In this document: positions 34,935 to 43,368 of the stretch, one piece after another
Position numbering within the stretch: position 1 is the first letter of the stretch
Layout of the letters: each line of letters opens with the position of its first letter
NCBI GenBank assembly: GCA_964404255.1
Contig: CAYOJJ010000001.1
Coordinates: 372,001-436,000 of the forward strand
Source of the DNA: JAFDZW01 sp964404255
GTDB lineage: Bacteria > Bacteroidota > Ignavibacteria > Palsa-1295
Length of the DNA: 64,000 bases
Reading direction: 5' to 3'
Program-made: the position numbers and the translations under genes
The notes under the pieces: generated by a model
The model's input: only the letters and a program-made list of their open reading frames with translations
Told to the model about the DNA's origin: nothing
Database searches by the model: none

Positions 34935-34971
34935 AAGGCATCGGGAATTTATACTCTCCGATGCCTTTTTT
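34935..34971 (+). terminator. Rho-independent terminator after PD40-OmpA
   Basis: Perfect 10-bp stem (aaggcatcgg, 34935-34944; ccgatgcctt, 34958-34967), then ttttt. Confidence 0.85.
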
Positions 34972-35030
34972 AAAGGTTTTCGAGTAAAATTAATTCTGCC
35001 ATTTTTGCAACATTCTCTATTTAAATGGGT

Positions 35031-35038
35031 TATATTTG
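35031..35038 (+). promoter_or_regulatory. Promoter of the Omp28-like gene (-7 element)
   Basis: TATATTTG, exact for TAnnTTTG, with TTTG at 35004-35007 (23-bp spacing) as -33 box. Leader about 80 nt. Confidence 0.6.
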
Positions 35039-35125
35039 GAAGCTTTGAGTCGTTCGTTCTTTCCCCAAGAAAGCGCGCATAATTTTTTTTAAAACAATTA
35101 TTCTTTTCACAAGCCATTAACGACT

Positions 35126-37285
35126 ATGAAACGTCTGTTACTGTTTACGTTGCTCTTGTTGCTTGCAGCAGAAAGTAATACTTCTGCCCAGACCAAGAAA
35201 ATACTCTTGGAAGAATTTACCGGTACCTGGTGCGGATGGTGCCCGCGTGGTATTTATGCCATTGACCAAATGTTAGCCAAATATCCAGGGCAGTTTATTC
35301 CTATCTCTTTCCATAACAGCGATCCGATGCAGATATCTACCGGTCAGGATACCCTTGAAAATACGGTACCGGGATATCCGAATGGTTGGATCGATCGCAA
35401 AAATTTCTCAGGTAAATCAGATACAAAATGGAATCTCGATCCGGGCGATTGGGATGCAGTAGTAACACAGCGTTTGAATGATGCGGTGCAGGCAACCGTT
35501 GCCATTCAGGATGTCAGCTACGATGCTACAACAAAAACCGTAAATGCAAAATTAGTGGTGAATTTTCTTGCCGCTTTAACGGGTGATCTCCGCGTTAACC
35601 TTTATCTTACGGAAGATAGTGTTTCCGGTGCCAAGGGTACCCAGTATGATCAGCATAGCTATCTCACCTTCCGTGGTGGTTATGAGGACAATCCATTCTT
35701 CCCACTTCCGCCGACTGTACCGGGCTATTATCACATGCATGTTGTCCGCTACGTCGCTGGTGGTGCCTGGGGTACGACCGGAGGAATTCCGGCCAGTGTT
35801 ACGTCCGGCTCAAATTATACGGTCAATTTTTCTTTCCCGCTTCCTGATGGTGTAACGATCAATCCGGAACATTGCTGGTTAGTGGGTGCTGTTATGAATA
35901 CCAATACCAGTAATTTTGCGAAGAGCGAAGTATATAATGCAGAGATGGTAAAACTTACCAATCCAGCTTATAAACCGCTTGCTGCTGCGATGGCTGTTTC
36001 TTCCAGCAAGAAATACATTACTGCTGCCAGAAGTGGTCAGACTACCCAGACGGTAACTATTAGTAATCCTACTTCCAATGAGTTAAAGGCTTATTTGAAT
36101 GTCGATAATATTTTCTCGACACTTCCTACCAACTGGACAGCATCTATTGCTCCCACATCAGTTACTATTCCTGCCAATGGAAGTACTACTGCTACGCTGA
36201 CCTTTACTGCACCTGCTAATTCTGGTTATGCTACGGCAGTGGTCGGGGTATTACCGTATAATGATGAAGGATCTATAGGTGTTAGTACCGAAGTAAAGGT
36301 ATCGGCTCTTTCGGAGAATACTAAGTATGCAGCTTTTGGTTACGATAGCTATATCGCTGCCCATCCTCCGACAAATTATGTCAATGATTTTGCTTCGCTA
36401 CCTCTGAGCGATGAGGTAATGGCTGCTTATCCGCCGACTTCGTTCGATGTAGGTATTTTCCCGGGTATCGAGCTCTTGGATCACAGCGATCAACTCACGG
36501 GTGCTCCGCCGTCTATTGCTCCGATTGTAAACCAAATGCTTTCCAGCGGTAAAAAAGCATTGTTAACCGGTGAATACGCCATGTATTATGCATTTGATGC
36601 TAACTCACCGTATGCACAGTATACCACTGATCAGTTAACCACTCTTTTCGATAAGCTCGGTATTGAATATAGTAATCTCGTATCACACGTTAACTCGAAT
36701 GGCCAGCGAATTGCTTCTTCTAAGTTAACGGGTTTTGCGGGCGATATGATCGGCGATGGTATCACTAATACTACTTGCAATAATAATTATTACGATGCCT
36801 TTAGCCTGAGTAATAATAATTCAGTTGTCAGTATGTATTTCGATAACGATCAGACGATCCCGGCTGCTATTCGCTACGATGGTGGTTCTGCAAATCGTCT
36901 CGTGTATCTCGATTTCAACCTGGCTGATATTTCCAGCACTGCTACAACGTCCAAGATCTTTAACCGCTCTATGGATTTCCTTCTTAATGGAGTCAATAGC
37001 GTAAAGATCGCAAATGCCGGTGCTGAAGTCAGCGCTACGAATTATCCCAATCCCGCTGCCGGCGGAACGAAGTTTGTGTACTCGGTTACCGAGCGCGGAC
37101 CGGTTTCGCTTGTAGTACGCGATATTATGGGTCGTGAAGTAGCTTCGGTGCTCTCTAATCAGATTCATGATGCCGGTACCTACGAAGCCGATTTCAATGT
37201 AGCAAATCTTGCTACTGGTACCTATACCTACGTTCTTACGACCGGTGATAAGACCGTCACTAATACGCTTACTGTCGTAAAGTAA
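35126..37285 (+). CDS. Omp28-like thioredoxin-fold T9SS cargo protein
   Basis: A 719-residue secreted protein. A signal peptide is followed by a thioredoxin-like domain with CGWC (about residues 36-39 in EFTGTWCGWCPRG), typical of Omp28-related outer-surface proteins. Beta-rich middle, then a C-terminal T9SS type-A sorting domain with ATNYPNPAAGGTKFVYSV and GTYTYVLTTGDKTVTNTLTV. It is predicted to be exported by type IX secretion and held at the surface. The CxxC suggests a thiol-redox role, not proven. Confidence 0.88.
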   Translation: MKRLLLFTLLLLLAAESNTSAQTKKILLEEFTGTWCGWCPRGIYAIDQMLAKYPGQFIPISFHNSDPMQISTGQDTLENTVPGYPNGWIDRKNFSGKSDTKWNLDPGDWDAVVTQRLNDAVQATVAIQDVSYDATTKTVNAKLVVNFLAALTGDLRVNLYLTEDSVSGAKGTQYDQHSYLTFRGGYEDNPFFPLPPTVPGYYHMHVVRYVAGGAWGTTGGIPASVTSGSNYTVNFSFPLPDGVTINPEHCWLVGAVMNTNTSNFAKSEVYNAEMVKLTNPAYKPLAAAMAVSSSKKYITAARSGQTTQTVTISNPTSNELKAYLNVDNIFSTLPTNWTASIAPTSVTIPANGSTTATLTFTAPANSGYATAVVGVLPYNDEGSIGVSTEVKVSALSENTKYAAFGYDSYIAAHPPTNYVNDFASLPLSDEVMAAYPPTSFDVGIFPGIELLDHSDQLTGAPPSIAPIVNQMLSSGKKALLTGEYAMYYAFDANSPYAQYTTDQLTTLFDKLGIEYSNLVSHVNSNGQRIASSKLTGFAGDMIGDGITNTTCNNNYYDAFSLSNNNSVVSMYFDNDQTIPAAIRYDGGSANRLVYLDFNLADISSTATTSKIFNRSMDFLLNGVNSVKIANAGAEVSATNYPNPAAGGTKFVYSVTERGPVSLVVRDIMGREVASVLSNQIHDAGTYEADFNVANLATGTYTYVLTTGDKTVTNTLTVVK

Positions 37286-37303
37286 GAACTACTGTATTTC
37301 TTC

Positions 37304-37337
37304 AAAAAGGCGCAGTTGTATCAACTGCGCTTTTTTA
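37304..37337 (+). terminator. Rho-independent terminator after the Omp28-like gene
   Basis: Perfect 9-bp stem (gcgcagttg/caactgcgc) with a 3-nt loop, aaaaa before and tttttt after. Confidence 0.85.
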
Positions 37338-37421
37338 TTGCCCTTTATCAATTTCAAATAAGCTTCAGCGACAACCTCCTCCGCAATGCCGGGTTCTCAG
37401 AATTTGTACTCAGTGTTACCT

Positions 37422-38381
37422 ATGAAAAATGTTTACCGCTTTGTTCTTATTCTTGGTATTGCTATTGGGATATCGCCGACCGCTAAAGCCCAATTGGCCT
37501 ATTCGCTTAAGACTACGGTAGGGACTTCTCTATCGGAATATATTCCGTTAACGAATGGTGCGCCTATCTTCATAGATTGGACGAATGTATTACTCTATCC
37601 ACCCGATGGCGAAGACCGGACGATTCAATTATTCAATAAGCCGTTCATGCTTATGGATAGCAACCGCTTGTATGTTGCCGGAACCGGAAATATAGATGTT
37701 TTTAGCGAGACGGAAGGAGTGATCGTCGATGTCTTCAATGGTGATCTGGATTCTCTGATGCCGAGCGCTGTAGTCCGTTATACCCGCGAGCAGGAGGCCG
37801 GAGAAGATGTGTTAAAGATCGAATGGAAAGATATTAGTATAAAAGGCTGTCCCGAATCGCGGATCAATTGCCAGCTTTGGTTGTATGAAACTACTGGTAT
37901 TATCGAAATGCATTATGGTACTATCGTAATGACCTGCGATAGTGTATTCAATGGGCCGTACATCGGCCTTTTCAAAGGGAACCGAAATTTTACTGCGAAT
38001 TTGAAGCTCAATTGGCTAAAGGGCGATCCGGCCGCACCGACGCTCACAACAGCAAATTTTTATGCACTCAAAGGAGCGCCATCCTTCGGAACAGTATATC
38101 GGCTGACACCGACATCGCTTAACGATGTAGAACCGCCGGCCGGACAGACATCACTCCGTTTCTATCCTAATCCGGCAAATGACAAACTAACCATACAGAT
38201 ACCTACTGCCGAACAGGACGCGGTTATCAGGATTACCGATATAACCGGTAAAGCTCTGTTGCAACTGCAAAGTGCCAAGCCGATCACTACCATCGATGTC
38301 GGACACTTACCCAAAGGTATGTATATCATAGAACTAAATAATGGCTATGAAATAAAACATCAGCGGTTTATAAGAGAATAA
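37422..38381 (+). CDS. Secreted protein with C-terminal T9SS sorting domain
   Basis: A 319-residue protein with a signal peptide (VLILGIAIGISPTAKAQ) and a unique N-terminal domain (about 30-225) with two Cys pairs (KGCPESRINC, MTCDSV). The C-terminus is a T9SS type-A domain (SLRFYPNPANDKLTIQI, KGMYIIELNNGYEIKHQRFI). The ATG at 37422 is preferred over one at 37386, as it starts the signal peptide. The N-terminal function is unknown. Confidence 0.8.
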   Translation: MKNVYRFVLILGIAIGISPTAKAQLAYSLKTTVGTSLSEYIPLTNGAPIFIDWTNVLLYPPDGEDRTIQLFNKPFMLMDSNRLYVAGTGNIDVFSETEGVIVDVFNGDLDSLMPSAVVRYTREQEAGEDVLKIEWKDISIKGCPESRINCQLWLYETTGIIEMHYGTIVMTCDSVFNGPYIGLFKGNRNFTANLKLNWLKGDPAAPTLTTANFYALKGAPSFGTVYRLTPTSLNDVEPPAGQTSLRFYPNPANDKLTIQIPTAEQDAVIRITDITGKALLQLQSAKPITTIDVGHLPKGMYIIELNNGYEIKHQRFIRE

Positions 38382-38415
38382 ATTCCTATAGTTCAGTACG
38401 TTTGTTTTAAGCAAC

Positions 38416-38457
38416 AAAAGGGCAGGTAAATCATAGGTTTACCTGCTCTTTTATTTG
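38416..38457 (+). terminator. Rho-independent terminator after the T9SS cargo gene
   Basis: A 12-bp stem with one wobble (agggcaggtaaa, 38419-38430; tttacctgctct, 38438-38449), then tttattt. Confidence 0.8.
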
Positions 38458-38467
38458 TATCAAGAAA

Positions 38468-38476
38468 TTATCCACC
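38468..38476 (+). promoter_or_regulatory. DnaA-box-like sequence ahead of dnaB
   Basis: TTATCCACC differs from the consensus DnaA box TTATCCACA only at the last base. It lies 87 bp before the dnaB start. Confidence 0.4.
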
Positions 38477-38518
38477 ACCCATAAAAAAATTGTTCATTGT
38501 TTTAAGGTGTTCTACCGG

Positions 38519-38526
38519 TAAATTTG
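38519..38526 (+). promoter_or_regulatory. Promoter of dnaB (-7 element)
   Basis: TAAATTTG, exact for TAnnTTTG, with TTG at 38497-38499 (19-bp spacing) as a partial -33 box. It lies 36 bp before the TTG start. Confidence 0.55.
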
Positions 38527-38562
38527 TAACCTTTCTTTCCAAAAACAAGGGGCACCTATACT

Positions 38563-40095
38563 TTGAGCGTACTACCAATTCAACCGAAAGAGCCGTCCGG
38601 ACGTCGTAATTCCCGCGCCTATTTGCGGAGCTTTAGCGAGTTGCTCGAACGTGCCTCCGGTTCGGGGCTGGTACCACCGCAGGCCGTCGAGATCGAGCAA
38701 TCGCTGCTCGGAGCGATGATGATCGATAAGGTCGCGGCCAACCGCGTGATGGAAGTCCTTGGCGATCGCACGCTTGAAGATAGTCCGTTCTATCGGGAAG
38801 GTCATACCGCCATCTATCGCGCCATGATCGATCTCGATTCTAAGTCCGAGCCGATCGACTTGCTTTCGGTAACGGGTAGATTGCGTCTCAATGGTACACT
38901 CGAAGATATCGGCGGTCCGGCCTATCTTGTTGAGCTTACTTCGAAAGTGGTGACGACGGCGAACGTCGAAGCGCATGCCAGAATGTTACTCGAAAAATTT
39001 CTGGCGCGCGAGCTTATTCGTACCTGCGAAGAAGTCAAACTCAGAGCATTCGTCGGTGAAGACGATACCTTTGAGTTGCTCGATATGGCAGAATCTTCGC
39101 TTTTTCGCCTATCGGAAACGCGTCATCGCCGAAGCTTCCTTCGTATGGATAAGCTGGCGCATGAAGCGATCGAAAACCTCGAGCACATCCGCGATCATCA
39201 TTCGAGTACGACGGGCGTTGCCTCAGGCCTCACCGATCTCGATGAAATGACCGGCGGCTGGCAAAAGACCGATCTTATTATTCTTGCGGCCCGTCCATCG
39301 CAGGGTAAAACAGCACTCGCGCTGACGCTTGCGCGTAATGCGGCGCTCAACCCCATTCGCGAACACCGCGTACCGGTAGCCGTCTTCTCGCTTGAAATGG
39401 GCGCCCAGCAGCTCGTGCTTCGTATGCTCTGCTCCGAAGCGCAGGTGGATATGCAGGCCGCAAGGAAAGGACGCCTATCCAATGAAGACTGGAAGAAAGT
39501 ATCGCATGCAATTGGGCGCCTGCACGATGCACCGATCTTTATCGACGATACCGCCGGTATCACCCCGCTCGAACTTCGTGCCAAGTGCCGCCGCTTAAAA
39601 GCGACAGAGAACATCGGCATGGTAATCGTCGATTACCTGCAGCTTATGGAAGTTTCCAGGTCCATGGATTCTCGTGAACGAGAAATTTCCACGATCTCGC
39701 GTTCGCTCAAAGCGCTTGGCAAAGAACTTAATATTCCGGTGATTGCACTTTCGCAGCTTAATCGTGGTGTTGAAAGCAGAACCGATAAACGACCGATGCT
39801 TTCCGATCTTCGTGAATCCGGCGCTATCGAGCAGGATGCCGATATCGTGATGTTCATCTATCGTCCGGAGACCTACGGCATAGAGAACTACGAAGATGGC
39901 CGCCCGACCGAAGGCACCGCCGAAGTCATCATCGGTAAGCAGCGTAACGGCCCTATTGGTGATGTACGGGTTGCCTTCCGTGGTAATGTAGGCCGCTTCG
40001 ATAACCTTGCCTATATGCCGGAGTTCGAAAGCCCGGACGAAGGCTCATCAACTAATTCGAGTTCTAATTCTAATTACAGCGCACCGGCATTTTAA
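38563..40095 (+). CDS. dnaB: Replicative DNA helicase DnaB
   Basis: A 510-residue helicase. N-terminal domain from about 40 (VPPQAVEIEQSLLGAMMIDKV), linker, then the RecA-like domain with Walker A RPSQGKTA at about 244-251, MVIVDYLQLM (Walker B) and LSDLRESGAIEQDADIVMFIYRP. The first 40 residues before the canonical start are basic and Ser-rich. The start codon is TTG, preceded by aagggg at 38547-38552. It unwinds the fork as a hexamer. The C-terminus has a Ser/Asn-rich tail. Confidence 0.95.
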   Translation: MSVLPIQPKEPSGRRNSRAYLRSFSELLERASGSGLVPPQAVEIEQSLLGAMMIDKVAANRVMEVLGDRTLEDSPFYREGHTAIYRAMIDLDSKSEPIDLLSVTGRLRLNGTLEDIGGPAYLVELTSKVVTTANVEAHARMLLEKFLARELIRTCEEVKLRAFVGEDDTFELLDMAESSLFRLSETRHRRSFLRMDKLAHEAIENLEHIRDHHSSTTGVASGLTDLDEMTGGWQKTDLIILAARPSQGKTALALTLARNAALNPIREHRVPVAVFSLEMGAQQLVLRMLCSEAQVDMQAARKGRLSNEDWKKVSHAIGRLHDAPIFIDDTAGITPLELRAKCRRLKATENIGMVIVDYLQLMEVSRSMDSREREISTISRSLKALGKELNIPVIALSQLNRGVESRTDKRPMLSDLRESGAIEQDADIVMFIYRPETYGIENYEDGRPTEGTAEVIIGKQRNGPIGDVRVAFRGNVGRFDNLAYMPEFESPDEGSSTNSSSNSNYSAPAF

Positions 40096-40098
40096 TCT

Positions 40099-40497
40099 AT
40101 GAAACAAATTATTAATCCTGAATCGCTCATCGCTCCGGTTGGGTATGCTCATGGCGTAAAAACGGCAGGCGGCACAACGGTCTATCTTGCCGGACAGGTA
40201 TCCTTCGATCGCAAAGGTACTGTTGTTCATGTCGGCGATATCGTTGGCCAGTTTCGTCAGGCCTTGCAGAACATCCAGGCAACACTGCACGAGGCTAATG
40301 CCCTGATGACGCATATCGTCAAACTCAATCTTTTTGTCAAAGATAAAAATCTGTATAAAAAACATTTGAAAGAGATCGGCGGCGTGTATCGGGAGTTTTT
40401 CGGAAAATATTTCCCGGCTATGACGCTGGTAGAAGTATCGTCGCTCTTTGAAGACGATGTCTTACTTGAGATCGAAGGTATTGCCGTGATCGATTAA
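40099..40497 (+). CDS. RidA-family (Rid/YjgF) protein lacking the catalytic Arg
   Basis: A 132-residue Rid fold: VYLAGQVSFDRKGTVVHVGDI, QALQNIQATLHEANALMTHIVKLNLFV, and a C-terminal FPAMTLVEVSSLFEDDVLLEIEGIAV. Canonical RidA enamine/imine deaminases have an Arg in the PARS/PART segment; here it is PAMT, so the key Arg is absent. This places it among the Rid subfamilies without known deaminase activity. It starts 3 bp after dnaB. Confidence 0.85.
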   Translation: MKQIINPESLIAPVGYAHGVKTAGGTTVYLAGQVSFDRKGTVVHVGDIVGQFRQALQNIQATLHEANALMTHIVKLNLFVKDKNLYKKHLKEIGGVYREFFGKYFPAMTLVEVSSLFEDDVLLEIEGIAVID

Positions 40498-40547
40498 GCG
40501 GCGAAGAAGTTTTCTCCCCGGCTCGCTTCCTTTCGTAATTTCCACTT

Positions 40548-41705
40548 ATGGATTTATCGTTATCGCCAGAAGAAGTTCGCTGGCAGGATATTGCTCGTAG
40601 CTTCGCGCAGAACGAAGTAGCACCGCTGGCGCGCCAAATGGATGAAGAAGGCCAGACGCCTCCATCGCTTTTTGCACGTATGGCTGAACTCGGCTTGCTG
40701 GGCGGGGCTATTGCAAAAAGCGATGGCGGCAGCGGCATGAATGCGCTTTCGCTCGTGCTCGTCTATGAAGAACTGGGCCGTGCTTGTTCGAGTACCCGAG
40801 GTTTTATGACCGTGCATTCCTCGCTCGTGATGCAATGCATTGCTCAATGGGGAAGCGCCGAACAAAAAGCGAAGTATCTGCCAAAACTTTCTAAAGGCGA
40901 ACTCATCGGCTGCTACTGCCTTACCGAACCGGAAGCAGGTAGCGATGCGGCGAGTATTAAAACCCATGCCGTCCCCTCCGGCGATGGCTATACCCTTCAC
41001 GGTGAAAAAATCTGGATCACCAATGGCAATATTGCTTCGCTCGGTATTGTCTTTGCAAAACTTCCGCAGCTCGAAGGCGAAAAGCCGCATAGTGCGATCA
41101 CGGCATTTTTGGTTGAATTAAATTCGGCAGGCATCAAACGTGAGAAGATGGGCGGTAAAGAACTCGGCCATCGTGCGAGCGATCACTCGCATATCACCTT
41201 CGATGGAGCGCATGTTACTACAGCCCAAGTGCTTGGTGCAGAGCGCACCGGCTTTAAAGTGGCAATGTCAGCGCTCGATCACGGAAGGCTCGGCGTTGCG
41301 GCGGGTGCACTCGGTGTGCATCAGGCCTGCTTAGATGCAACGGTTGATTTTGTAAGAAAGCGTAAGCAGTTTAATACTCGCATCGGCGATTTTGAAATGA
41401 TCCAATCTTCGGTCGCCGAAATGAAAGCGTCGCTCGAAGCCTCGCGGGGCTTGGTCTACAAAGCGGCCTGGAAAAAAGATCAGGGGATGCCGGTCTCTGA
41501 AGATGCTTCGATCGCCAAATATTTTGCCACCGAAGCCGCGCTTAAAGCTGCTTCCGATGCCGTGCTGATTCATGGCGGCAGAGGATACTCGAACGAGTAT
41601 CCGGTAGAACGGTATTTCCGCGATATTAAAGGATTGCAAATTTATGAAGGCACTTCGCATATCCAGCGCATCGTTATTGCCCGCTCGGTGATTGGAAAAC
41701 CATAA
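40548..41705 (+). CDS. Acyl-CoA dehydrogenase
   Basis: A 385-residue flavoenzyme. It has the FAD/substrate motifs GCYCLTEPEAGSDAASI and WITNGNIASLGIVFAK, the C-terminal helical domain with RKQFNTRIGDFE, and the catalytic base Glu367 in IYEGTSHIQRIVIAR. It oxidises an acyl-CoA to its 2-enoyl-CoA, probably short chain. The stop codon overlaps the next ATG by one base (TAATG). Confidence 0.95.
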   Translation: MDLSLSPEEVRWQDIARSFAQNEVAPLARQMDEEGQTPPSLFARMAELGLLGGAIAKSDGGSGMNALSLVLVYEELGRACSSTRGFMTVHSSLVMQCIAQWGSAEQKAKYLPKLSKGELIGCYCLTEPEAGSDAASIKTHAVPSGDGYTLHGEKIWITNGNIASLGIVFAKLPQLEGEKPHSAITAFLVELNSAGIKREKMGGKELGHRASDHSHITFDGAHVTTAQVLGAERTGFKVAMSALDHGRLGVAAGALGVHQACLDATVDFVRKRKQFNTRIGDFEMIQSSVAEMKASLEASRGLVYKAAWKKDQGMPVSEDASIAKYFATEAALKAASDAVLIHGGRGYSNEYPVERYFRDIKGLQIYEGTSHIQRIVIARSVIGKP

Positions 41706-41941
41706 TGGCACTCTTTAATAAACGATATTCCAGTTTTGGCCGCGAGGATCGGCTCGTGGGGATGCGTGCCTTATTAAAAGGCGATACGTTTATTATTCGT
41801 CTGGCAGCCTATCTGTTGCTGGCAGGCTTATTCTTACTTATTGTCGAACTCACGCACAAAACGCCTCCGCCGCAACCGAATGAAAACGAAGCGGCTCCGG
41901 CCCCCACTGCACCGGCTCCGACGAAGCCGGCGAAGAAATAA
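41705..41941 (+). CDS. Small single-TM protein with Pro/Ala-rich tail
   Basis: A 78-residue protein: a basic N-terminus, one TM (IIRLAAYLLLAGLFLLIVELT, about 30-50) and a Pro/Ala-rich C-terminus (APAPTAPAPTKPAKK). No family is recognised. It overlaps the genes on both sides by one base (TAATG at each end), which suggests strong translational coupling between the acyl-CoA dehydrogenase and anmK. Confidence 0.6.
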   Translation: MALFNKRYSSFGREDRLVGMRALLKGDTFIIRLAAYLLLAGLFLLIVELTHKTPPPQPNENEAAPAPTAPAPTKPAKK

Positions 41942-43089
41942 TGGCGGCAGATAAGTATATCGGCATCATGTCTGGTACGAGCCTCGATGGCATCGATGTC
42001 GTGATTGCACGATTTACCGATGGGGCAGAGTGCCTTGCTCATGAATCGGTAGCTTTTCCTCCTGGGCTTCGCAGTTTATTGTATGCTGCCGCTACTGCCG
42101 AGCAGATGAATATCGATACCTATTCTAGATTGCATTTCCTTCTTGCCGAGCGCTATGCCGATGCAGTACAAAAAACGCTTGCTGCGAGTAAGTATAGCCC
42201 ATCGGATATTCGCGCCATTGGTTTGCATGGGCAGACGGTCAGGCACGTGCCCGCAAAAGAGGTTATTACAAGCGATACCGTGCCCGTAGGAGCGACGATC
42301 CAACTCGGTTCGGGTTCTGCCCTGGCTGCGCTTACGGGGATCGATGTCGTAAGCGATTTCCGTAGCGCCGATGTTGCGCTCGGCGGACAAGGAGCGCCGC
42401 TGGTGCCAATGTTCGATGTCGCTTTTTTGCGCTCGAATGTTACTCGTATTGCGCTAAATATCGGTGGGATTGCAAATCTTACGGTTATTCCGCCAACCGG
42501 TAGTTCGGCTGCAGTTCATGCATATGATAGCGGTCCGGGAAATATGATCATCGATGAACTCGCAAGAATTTATTTTGCAAAGCCTTACGATGAAGACGGA
42601 GCTATTGCTGCTGCTGCCCAAGCAAACGAAGCGCTGCTCGAAGAACTGCTTTCCCACGAATATTTTGCAACGCCACCCCCGAAATCGACCGGCCGCGAGC
42701 TGTTCGGTTCTTATTTTTTGAGTCAATTCCTGACGCGCATAGATGCCGGGCTTATGAGTGCACCGGATGCAATAAGAACCGCAACCGAGCTAACCGTTCG
42801 CTCTATCGTCAGGGAAGTAGGCCGGTATTCCAATGTCTATACCAATGGCTTTGAACTAATTGGTAGCGGCGGTGGAGTACGAAATACTTTTCTTATGAAG
42901 CGCCTTGCAGCAGAACTTCCCGCTGCAACAGTGCTCTCTTCAGATGATGCGGGCATACCCGCGCAGGCCAAAGAAGCGATCGCGTTTGCGTTTTTTGCAA
43001 AGGCGTATCTTGATGAGAAAGTCATCCATTTACCGGAAACAACCGGTGCTTCGAAAGCAGTACTACTCGGCTCGTTATCGCGCGGATAA
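41941..43089 (+). CDS. anmK: Anhydro-N-acetylmuramic acid kinase
   Basis: A 382-residue ASKHA-fold kinase. N-terminal phosphate loop YIGIMSGTSLDGIDVVIARF in short form GTSLDG, then GLHGQTVRH, LNIGGIANLT and AYDSGPGNMIIDEL carrying the conserved Asp residues. It hydrolyses and phosphorylates 1,6-anhydro-MurNAc in peptidoglycan recycling. Length matches the family. Confidence 0.95.
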   Translation: MAADKYIGIMSGTSLDGIDVVIARFTDGAECLAHESVAFPPGLRSLLYAAATAEQMNIDTYSRLHFLLAERYADAVQKTLAASKYSPSDIRAIGLHGQTVRHVPAKEVITSDTVPVGATIQLGSGSALAALTGIDVVSDFRSADVALGGQGAPLVPMFDVAFLRSNVTRIALNIGGIANLTVIPPTGSSAAVHAYDSGPGNMIIDELARIYFAKPYDEDGAIAAAAQANEALLEELLSHEYFATPPPKSTGRELFGSYFLSQFLTRIDAGLMSAPDAIRTATELTVRSIVREVGRYSNVYTNGFELIGSGGGVRNTFLMKRLAAELPAATVLSSDDAGIPAQAKEAIAFAFFAKAYLDEKVIHLPETTGASKAVLLGSLSRG

Positions 43090-43368
43090 CATTTTTTTTG
43101 CGACGGAGTTTTTTTCTTCGTATCATCGTATAAGAGGATGATCTGAGATCAGTGTTAACCAGTTGTGGATAACTTTTGAATAGATTGTATGCCAAGGGAT
43201 TGCACTGTGATTAACTGCTGTATCGTTTGTCTAAATTCTGTTCTCGGATGATCGTTCTTTCACTACCCGGCACTGTCGAGCCAAAATATCGGCAGGATTT
43301 CATACAACCGTATGGTAGCAGTATCGTACGGGATCGGTAAAGCATTTACGTAAAACAAACTAGAGAAC
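43090..43368. promoter_or_regulatory. dnaA upstream region with a DnaA box (possible oriC)
   Basis: 279 bp without a gene. TGTGGATAA at 43164-43172 is a perfect DnaA box on the minus strand. T-rich runs (attttttttg, gtttttttctt) lie at about 43090-43118. Only one perfect box was found, so this may be dnaA autoregulation rather than a full origin. Confidence 0.5.
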
